Shown here piece by piece: positions 55,971 to 64,000 of a stretch of DNA of 64,000 nt. The stretch lies in contig NC_057318.1 in NCBI RefSeq assembly GCF_000687475.1, positions 2,046,001 to 2,110,000 on the forward strand. Reading direction: 5' to 3'. Position numbers and translations under genes: made by a program. Position 1 is the stretch's first letter. Every line of letters begins with the position of its first letter. This stretch comes from Ustilaginoidea virens. Taxonomy: Eukaryota; Ascomycota; Sordariomycetes; Hypocreales; Clavicipitaceae. The notes beneath the pieces were generated by a model. It was not told where the DNA came from. It saw only the letters and a program-made list of their open reading frames with translations, and did no database searches.

Positions 55971-58900
55971 ATGCTTAGTACTGCATTGGTTAAATAATTT
56001 ACCCTATTGTCTATTTAAAGGTCTAAAAAGAAATTACTCTCTTTAAGAGTAATAATAAGCTATCGCGCGACTATAGCTTTTATAACCTTTCCTATTAAGT
56101 TAAATAATAATATTAGTCTTTATCCTCCTGCCTTAAAGTATTCTTTTAGCTTTTTCTATAATTTCTATAGAACTACTACTTTAGCCTCCTAGTATTAAGC
56201 CGAATAATACCCAATATAGTATATCTCGTTTAGGAGGTATATAAAAGTAATAATAAGTAGAGGGCTATATACTTTAAAGAATCTTACTAAAAGTCTATTA
56301 GGGCCTAATGCTTTCTAGTTTACTATATTGCGTAGTGTGATATATATCTCTTTATAAGTAAAAGAGTTGGTAGGGGGGAATATAATATTAGCGAGCTAGG
56401 GGAATATTAAATTAAGAATATTATTATAAGTAGCCTATAAGGTAAGGAAGAATTATTTAGTAAAGATTTATACCTTTTCTTTATATATTATTGCCTTTAG
56501 GCCTGGGCTGCTTTATTCTAGTAGGGAGATTTCTCTTAATTTAGGCGGGAGGCTATTATACAGGCAGGCCTATTTCTTTAGGGACTATAGATCGGCATTC
56601 TAGGCGGTGGCTTTATTAAGGGCTTTTCGCTATAATTAGCGCTATTCCTCCTATATAATATGGGATTAAGTTACTCCTACTTCTTAAGCAGTATTAAGAT
56701 TCTCTAGGGTATAATATGCTACCTATTTTTAGTAGGCCTTTTTTACTACTATTTAGGCTATCTTAGCGCGGGAGTTCTATTATAGCTCTATATTAGGAGC
56801 TTTAAGTGCCTTTTTTAGTGCCGCAATATCGGCTATATTTTAAAGTTAGCCTATAAGCTATTTAACGTATGCATCTATTTTAATAGGGGAATAAAATAGG
56901 GCTTTAGTATAATAAGTAGTAAATCGGTTTTTTGCTTTAGCTTAAGCGAGGTAATAGTTAAAGGACTTCTAGCTATTCTTTAAAGGGGGGGCTTTTATAT
57001 AATAGTTGCTAATCTCGATATATATAAGCTAGGGGATATAGTCGGATCCTATAAGGTCGGTATTTCTAAGATATTCGACTATAATATTTTATATAACCTA
57101 TATATAGTTAATTATGCTATTTCTCTTCCTAGGGGCCCTCTTTATTACCTTGTTATAAGGGGTGGCTAGCCTAAGCCGCTATTAGGTCATAAGTTTAAAA
57201 AGGGTATTAATACTAAGCGAAGTCTAATCTAGATTATCCTAGAGAGGGTAATATATATTAAAGTCCCTAATAAAGGTACTATAGGGGCAGGGTAGGAGCT
57301 TAGTAAGCATAATTAAAAGGGTTATCTAGTTTAGCTTATAGCTTAAAAAGTAGATAGAGTAAATATTAATATATAGAAGGGAAATCCTATATTAATCTAG
57401 TCCCTTATCGCTAGACTATATACTAGGTCTATACTACTTATAGATATATATTACTGCTCTCCTGCTATATAATACTAATATATATCTTCTAAGGCTAGGG
57501 CTTAGCGGGGCCTATTTAGGCGCGGTAGGTTCTTAAATTGCTATAATATTAGGCTCGTACTAATAGTAAAATACTAATCTTATAAAAGTAGTTTTCTTCT
57601 ATATATTCTAATATAAGACTATTATTATATAGATAATTGCATAGGGGTCAGTAGCAGTAGTATATTTAAGGTAGCTATAGGTTAAGCGCTAGGGATAGGC
57701 GCGATCGCATTATAGTCTTAGGCAGGAGTGGCTTAAAGGAAAGCGGTAATACTACTTCCGGCTCTAATATAGGGGGTCTTATTAATACTTCTGACCGGAT
57801 AGCTTTATTCCAAAAAAGAGGGCTTATATAGGGGAGACCCACTAGCTATATAGTATCGGCTTTAGTCTGCAATAGGGATAATATTTACGGCTAATACAAT
57901 ATATAAGGCAAAAAGCCTTAGTCTCTTACTATAGGAATTTCTAGCGTTTTCCTATTACTTATTCGCTACTTTATAGAGGCGGGACTATATTAGGTAAGAT
58001 CTATAGCAATTAAGGCAGGATTTGCATTAGTTCTATATAATAGCTAGGCAGCTTTAGTTACTATCCGGGTAGTATTTAGAGCCGTACCGGCTATAGTAGG
58101 CTGCTACTATATAATACGCAGCAATATAGCCTAATTTAAAGCAATTATAGTATTACTAGAGGTATATTATATTATTATAAGGTTCGGCTTCGAATATCTC
58201 TACTTAGTATATAATACTAGCCTTATAAAGCTTATTTATAAGATCAATAGAGTCTACCCTTATAATTAGGGGCGTTTATATTATAGTCCCCTTAAGGTAG
58301 TAAAGGGAGACTTTAGTAAAGCCCTCTCTATTAGCTTTAATAAAATTTGACTAGATATCTTCTACTATAGTATTCGCAGTATAATAAATTAGGAAGCTTT
58401 TAATAATAATACTAAATAATTATCGGTTAAGTTCCGCTTTTTAGCTAAAGGCAGGGTATACCTAAGTCGTATCTATAGTATACTTTACTTTTTCCTCTTT
58501 AAAGGTAATAATTATATTGCTACTATAGAGCCTATAGGCCGCAATCGCTACTTCTTTAGCGGTAGCCTTATTAATTATATTAACGATTTCGATTAGGATA
58601 CAATTTTAGAGGATTTTACTAATAGTATTTCCTTTAATAAGGACCTTATAGTAGATATAGGGGGGTATTACGAAGGAAGCTAAGCTAGATTAGGGTGGTA
58701 CGGCAGTAGTAAGTCCTTATATAGTAATAAATGCCTATATAGTAGGGGCTATAGCGGTCTTTAGGAGGTTCTATATCGCCTTATTAACTATGGTTTTAAT
58801 TATTTGTATAAGAGTTCTAATAGGGGTATAGATATTACCTAGGTCGGTCTTTTATTGGGCGGTCTCTACTATAACGTTTATAGCCTCTTATACTCTTCCT

Positions 58901-59245
58901 AATACTACTAGAGGAATATAGTCCTATAGCTTATTTATAAAATCTGCAATAATATCGGCTATTAATCGCTTCCGCCCCTAGGCAGGTTCGGTCTCGGTCT
59001 GGTTATACTATATGCTAATCGCGATTATAGTATTGAGGTTGTGGCGGCTATATGCTATACCGCCCCTATTCCTTCTATTGATATCTATTACTTTATTTGC
59101 ACCTATTGCGCCTACTCCCTAGATGCGATACGCTATAGGTAAAGGGGGTAAATAGATGAGAAAAAGCGATTGGAAATATTAGAATTAATTTTAGAGGCGG
59201 TTTTATGCCGCTACCTAGGTGCGGGCGAAATCGCGAAAGTTTTTT
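55955..59245 (-). mobile_element. LINE C, 5' portion
   Basis: This is the 5' half of LINE C, the host of LINEs B and D and of gypsy-2. From right to left come the 5' end (59210-59245, same leader as other LINEs), ORF1 (about 59170-57950), endonuclease (motif near 57240) and the start of RT (to 55955). Its 3' end would lie left of gypsy-2, outside the window. It is collinear with LINE B 39343-42088. Confidence 0.85.
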
Positions 59246-59372
59246 TATATATAAGTACTGAATACTTAATACTTTTTTCAATCTGATGATATGGCGATGC
59301 GTAAGAATTATTGGCGATAAATATCTAAAAATAATAAAATAAAATAATAATAAATAATTTCATTCTGATATA
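59246..59372 (-). repeat. 3' LTR fragment of copia Y
   Basis: On the minus strand a GGGGGG tract (59373-59378) is followed by TATATCAGAATG, which fits a polypurine tract and an LTR start with TG changed to TA. LINE C cuts the LTR after about 127 bases. The partner LTR is not in view, so the call rests on position. Confidence 0.5.
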
Positions 59373-59379
59373 CCCCCCT

Positions 59380-62033
59380 AGATAGGCTAGGATATAGCTT
59401 TTTCTAGCTAGTTGGTATTACTTTCGTTATCTTTTATTTTTTATACTAGGTCCTTAATATCTATTAAGCCTAGTTGGTTACAGAAGGTAGTAAATCGTTG
59501 ACCTATAAGAGCCTTTATAAGCTCATCCGCTACTATATTATTAGTAGGGATATAAGTCAGGTCGAATAAACCCTACTAATAAGCCTATCGCAGCCAGCTA
59601 TTATGGATATCAATATGCTTTAATACAGTATTAATATGGGGCATTATTGTTATTACTAGGCGTATAGCTTATAGGTTATCGCACTCAATAGTAACCTTAT
59701 GATCAAGCTTAAGTCCTAGTTGTTCTATGAGACGGGTTATAGATATAGTGGTCTTAACAGTTGACGATAGTACTAGTAACTCTGCTTCGGTAGAAGATAT
59801 AGTAACAGTGTGTTATTTAGCGGCTTCCTAACCAATAGGTCTGCTAAATAGGCTAAAGAAAGAGCTTTAGGTAGACTTCCGGGTCTTTTTATTATCGGTA
59901 AAAGCAGCATTAGAAGATATTAATAGCTCTCTAGTAGACAATTACTACTAGATATTATCACTTAGTTGTTATTATATAGTAGTATATTGAATAGCTAAGT
60001 AAAGTGTGATATAGAGGTATATTGTGACCCCTATAGCTAGTAGGTAATAGTAAGGGGAAGGGTTATATAGATATTCTGAAAGACGGGATACTACCATAGT
60101 AGTATTAGGTCGGGTCATAGTGGTTAGGTAATTTATAGAACCCATAAGCTTTTAGTATTAATATATCTCGTGTGCTGTAGCGATATCAGTATATTTATTA
60201 AGAGGCTGTTCTAGGATTGGCTAGTTTTTGTGTGTAATATTTCTTCCTTTTAAGAAGTCATGTGTCAGCTTTTCTATATAAGAGTCTTACAATAGCTAGG
60301 TCTTAGTAGGCCGATACCGTATAATTTGGATACTTAGGAACCATTTTAGAGTACCAAGGTCCTTTATTTTATAGGCTACTTTTAATTTATTGACGAGGGA
60401 TTCTACTTTAGGACGATTCTTTAGTTGAAATAGTACTACTATATCGTGCACAAAATAATAGACTACTACAGTGGTAGTAATTATAATGTAAGGGTCTTTT
60501 ATAATAAGAGTAAGATTGAGGGATATAAGGGTTGATAAAAGTTCTTATTGCTTAAGGTAAGGGGACCTGCGAAGACTATATAAGGCGCGCTATAATAATA
60601 GTGCCTATCCAGGTCTTTTAAATCTATCTAGATATTCGATATAGACGACTTCGTCCTATAGGCTATTAGTAAAGGCTGATACAGCATCTATTTATATAGT
60701 ATCAAGGTCGAAGTTTATCATAATAGCTACTAAGATTCGGAAAGATTTAGCAGTTAGTATAGCGGCATAGGTCTCTTTATCACTATAAGATTAGAGATCA
60801 CTATGCTACAAATTCGGGCTTTAAATTTAGTGAGAAAGCCGTATTTATCACACTTATATTTAAACACCCACGTAAGTGGTATAGGCTTATAATTATTAGG
60901 AAGGTCTAATAGTTAGGCAGGCTTAAAGGTTCCTTTATTTTAGTTATTATAGAATTTGCTCTTTGCAGCCTCTTTAAATTCTAGTTTGAAATAGTAACCT
61001 TTTAGGTCTTTCCAAAACCTTAGTTTAGGCGGTAAGCATAATTAGTATAGGCGTTCCTTAGTGCCTAGAAAAAAACTGCTAATAAAAGCCGTACTGGAAG
61101 TATTCTTACTAGCCAGCCTAGCTAACCTTCATAGTATAAGATTACTACTAGTCTTAATACTTGCTTCAGAAGGATATATATCAGAAGGATATATAGAAGC
61201 TAGGGTAGGTAGTTAGACTATAAGATATTGTTGATTACTAGGAACAGCTTATTTACTAGTAGGTATAGAAGTCGAAGGTAAGGTTGGGCTAGGTATAATA
61301 GGCTGGGTAGTAGGAATAGGTATAATAGTAGTAGAAGAGTAAAATATATAGAGCTCGTCTATATCTTTATATTTAGATATATTATTGATATATTGTGGTA
61401 ATTGTATTTCAAGTCGTTGCGGTATAGCGGCGGATTTACTACTATAATAACTATTTTCATTAAAGGTAATATTGCGAATTCGTCGTACTTCATAAGGGTT
61501 GGGAATCTATATACGATAGATATTAATAGAATCGTAACCTACTAAATATCCTATTTTAGCGTGTAATACTAGCTTTAATTCTCGTCGATTAGTGCCTTTT
61601 AATGCTATTATTATCAATAGATAGGCCTTATAACTGTAAGCCTTAAGGAATGATATAGAAGGCCTAGGGTCGGTACAATATCAGGTATCCCTAGCATTAT
61701 TAGCCAGCTAGGAATGAAGTTGTTAATATGGTATAATCCACTGAAGGCCTTATTGTGGTATGCAATTATTTAAGAAGGTTATGGCTTTCTATAACTCCGG
61801 CTATAGGTCTTGAGGTAGGTTAGCAGCTAGTCGTAAGGTCCTAACTTTAGTCCCTATAATACCCCTTAAGCGTTTAGCTAGGCCGTTTTAGGCTAAGGTA
61901 TAAGGCGCTATAACTTTATCCTCTATACCTAAGGATGTCTTCCAATTATAGTATTATTGCTAGAAAGTAGGGTCGTTATCGCGATAAATAATAGAAATAG
62001 TAAGGTTCCACTAGCGCTATAAATAGTTATTAA
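59380..62033 (-). pseudogene. Copia Y polyprotein (integrase, RT, RNase H relic)
   Basis: From right to left on the minus strand: integrase core (about 62020-61500, YRDNDPTF, then NGLAKRLRGIIG with catalytic E worn to K), the KGTNRREL/VGYDS segment, RT (about 61100-60050, with YYFVHDIVVL near 60450 where Y-V-D-D is expected), and RNase H (about 59900-59440). The RNase H shows VTISSTEAELLVLSSTVKT, VTIECDN and NNIVADELIKAL. It is a third, distinct Ty1/copia family. Gypsy-3 truncates it on the right and LINE C on the left. Confidence 0.82.
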
Positions 62034-62284
62034 TATTACGGACTCGGGCTATGCCCGTGTCATGGATCGACTGAGGCTCGGGCTGCGTCCGTGCCTAGTC
62101 CGGAACGGATATAAGGTAGACGCGCGGGCCTATAGGGCAATATTAGGGTTCTAGCCCGCGCCACACATGGATGTATATAGACTGCGGAAGAGACCCGATT
62201 CGGGCTCTTCTCCCTTCCTCCTTAGTTTTATTAATATATCCGATTAACGCCTATTCGCAGTCGCCCTAAGGCCAGTCTGTCACA
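62034..62284 (+). repeat. 5' LTR of gypsy-3
   Basis: This 251 bp LTR is related to but clearly distinct from the gypsy-1 LTR. It starts TATTACGGACTCGGGC and ends TCTGTCACA. It keeps the two CGGGC hairpins and a post-TATA hairpin (GAAGAG..CCCG-ATT-CGGG..TCTTC). The 3' LTR is beyond the window, so the duplication (possibly ATTAA, 62029-62033) cannot be tested. Confidence 0.82.
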
Positions 62285-62296
62285 ATTAATAAAACT
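62285..62296 (+). promoter_or_regulatory. Primer-binding site of gypsy-3 (self-priming)
   Basis: ATTAATAAAACT starts at the first base after the LTR. It is perfectly complementary over 12 nt to AGTTTTATTAAT inside the LTR at 62224-62235. Both halves differ from gypsy-1, yet pairing is kept. Confidence 0.72.
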
Positions 62297-64000
62297 CTTT
62301 CAACCTTTATTATTATATTATATACAACTGCCGATAATAGATATAGGGCCCTTACAGAATACTATAGGTTTAAACGACGCCTAATGTAGCTCCGCTTATC
62401 AATAGGCCGCTTAATAGGAGTCAATTACTAATACTATAGAAGTCCTCAATACGAGGTTCTAAGAATAGCTATCCTAAAGTCAAAAGAGCGAGCGTTAGAT
62501 ACACACTTAAGCCGAATAAACCAAGCATTAGATATAGGCTCTTATCGACCAAATGCAATAACAATTATCGTTAGCCCCTGTAATAACCCCTAACCGGTCT
62601 TAGACTAACTCTATCCTAATCCTAGAGGAAACATAATTTAGGTATAAGCCGATACTAATCGGGGAACCCTTTAACGGTAAAAAGGCTATATTTACCGTAT
62701 AGAAGACCTTTATAGAGTATAAATTAGAGATCGATTAGGACTTTATTGGTAATAATAAGACCTAATAGATATTTATCTACTAGAACCTTTCGGCTATAGT
62801 CTAATCTTAAGTCGCGGCATTTTTCGATAATAGTATAGCCTTCTATTACCGCCCTATAGCCTTTTTTAACTACCTATAGCGACTCTTTAAGGACTTATAT
62901 CGGGAGGAATATATAATTAGTAAGCTTAAGTATACCCTCCGCTAGGCGTTAAAAGAACCCTTTTCTACCTTTTTTATATGCTTTAAAGAGAAATTAATAT
63001 TAGCAGGGGGGCTTAGGTAGCCTAAGTTAGTTAAATTAAAAATACTCTAATTTGCCTTTAACCTTTATATATCGGATAAGATTATCGGCCTAAGGGTCTC
63101 CCATAAAGACTATAAGGCAGCTATTATATAGTATCGTGAAATCGCTATCGACCTAAAGATAAATCTTACCGTAAAATACTATATAGATCCTTCCTAGGAT
63201 TATAACAATAATGCCTAGGATCTGCAAATAACCGCTCGGGATAAGGATAGTAATATGCTAATAATAGGCGTCTATAAGCTAGGTTTAAAAGGCAAGCGAA
63301 AGTCATCTAATAAGAGGGCAATATAGGTTTTAAGGGAAATCCTTAAGAAGTGCTATTAGAAGTCGCTTTATACCTAATATAGGAATGCCGGCTATAAAAT
63401 GCCGGAATATAAGCTAAGGCCGGCCCGGCCTCTATAGGAGATAACTATAGCTTCTATAGACCTAAAGACCGTAGAAGCCTTATAAATCGTTAAGCTTAGA
63501 GATAGTAATAATAGTAATACTTAGGGAAAAGACTAGCCTTTAAGCTAAATCTTGCGAAAAGGCTTAAAAAACGCACCTAGCCTATAGCTATGCTATAATA
63601 GGACTATAATATAAAGGAGATTAATAATATTAAGAACTATATAGATAGATACCCCTTTTTAGTCCTAATATTATATAATAATTTTACCTTTATCGATACC
63701 CTAATTGATTCTAGCTGTGACTACTATAGTGTAATAAGCGAAAGAACTATCTAAAGGTTAAGACTCTAGCCTATCTATTTACTATCCTATAGAAAGCTTA
63801 GGACTATAGTAAATATAAAAAGCCGATCGGAGGAGTAATATATTACCCCCTTAATTACTTATACTATTTATATTGATATCGATATCGATAGATAGCTATT
63901 AGCCGTAATGCTATATATTGTCCTAGGCCTAACCTACGATATTATCCTAAGGTTGCCTTAAATAGAGTACTATAATATCGAACTATAGGCGAAGCGGCAC
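62285..64000 (+). mobile_element. Gypsy-3 chromovirus, 5' part (gag, protease start)
   Basis: This is the internal region of a plus-strand chromovirus cut by the window end. Gag reads GEPFNGKKAIF, YKLEID-DFIGNNKT, LYISDKIIGLRVSHKDY at about 62660-63120. The protease motif LIDSSCDYYSVISER lies at about 63700 (D-S-G worn to D-S-S). It is a different subfamily from gypsy-1 and gypsy-2. Confidence 0.82.

Noticed and set aside
59093..59281. 62-codon minus-strand frame
   Set aside because: It crosses the LINE C 5' end into copia Y and therefore spans two elements.
1..64000. tRNA, rRNA, host protein-coding genes, telomere repeats
   Set aside because: No tRNA-like A/B boxes with a foldable cloverleaf, no rRNA-like stretches, no intron-bearing host frame and no TTAGGG arrays were seen; the lone TTAGGG matches are part of a LINE target site.

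Overview
This window is a nest of fungal retrotransposons with no recognisable host gene. The TpA dinucleotide is very abundant and CpA/TpG are scarce. In-frame stops are almost all TAG or TAA, and paired LTRs differ almost only by C/T and G/A changes. Together these are the signature of repeat-induced point mutation (RIP), so the likely source is an AT-rich, heterochromatin-like block of a filamentous ascomycete. No coding region is intact; every coding entry below is a relic whose frame was followed across RIP-type stops.

Nesting was worked out from target-site duplications (TSDs). Layer 1: a minus-strand Ty1/copia element (copia Y, 59246-62033). It is cut on the left by LINE C and on the right by a plus-strand chromovirus (gypsy-3, 62034-64000+). 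Layer 2: LINE C (minus; 13270-13749, 48657-49319, 55955-59245). It was opened by LINE D (49320-55954), by LINE B (13750-48656) and by gypsy-2 (minus, 5' LTR at 13018-13269). Layer 3: LINE B was opened by copia X (17220-39342, minus) and by LINE E (42089-48458, plus). Layer 4: copia X was opened by gypsy-1 (17934-32769, plus). Layer 5: gypsy-1 was opened by copia-1 (22637-30138, plus), probably the youngest element. Gypsy-2 was opened by LINE A (3531-10121) and by LINE 0 (1 to about 1337).

Three families are present. (i) Tad/I-like LINEs have a gag-like ORF1 with zinc knuckles, an endonuclease and reverse transcriptase in ORF2, a (TAA)n 3' tail and 14-16 bp TSDs. (ii) Chromoviruses (Ty3/gypsy, 242-252 bp LTRs) have gag, protease, RT, RNase H, integrase and a C-terminal chromodomain. 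They appear to self-prime reverse transcription as Tf1 does. (iii) Three unrelated Ty1/copia elements are present, one with a half-tRNA-iMet primer site.

The least expected signals are two sets of antisense reading frames. Four LINE copies of two subfamilies carry, in a long 3' region, an opposite-strand frame of about 300 codons. It has a degenerate CAG/AGC low-complexity start and motifs shared between subfamilies. The gypsy-1 chromovirus has about 1.8 kb between chromodomain and 3' LTR. This holds a plus-strand frame (30823-31238) and a 263-codon antisense frame (31240-32028) that meet tail to tail one base apart. None of these matched a family I recognise.
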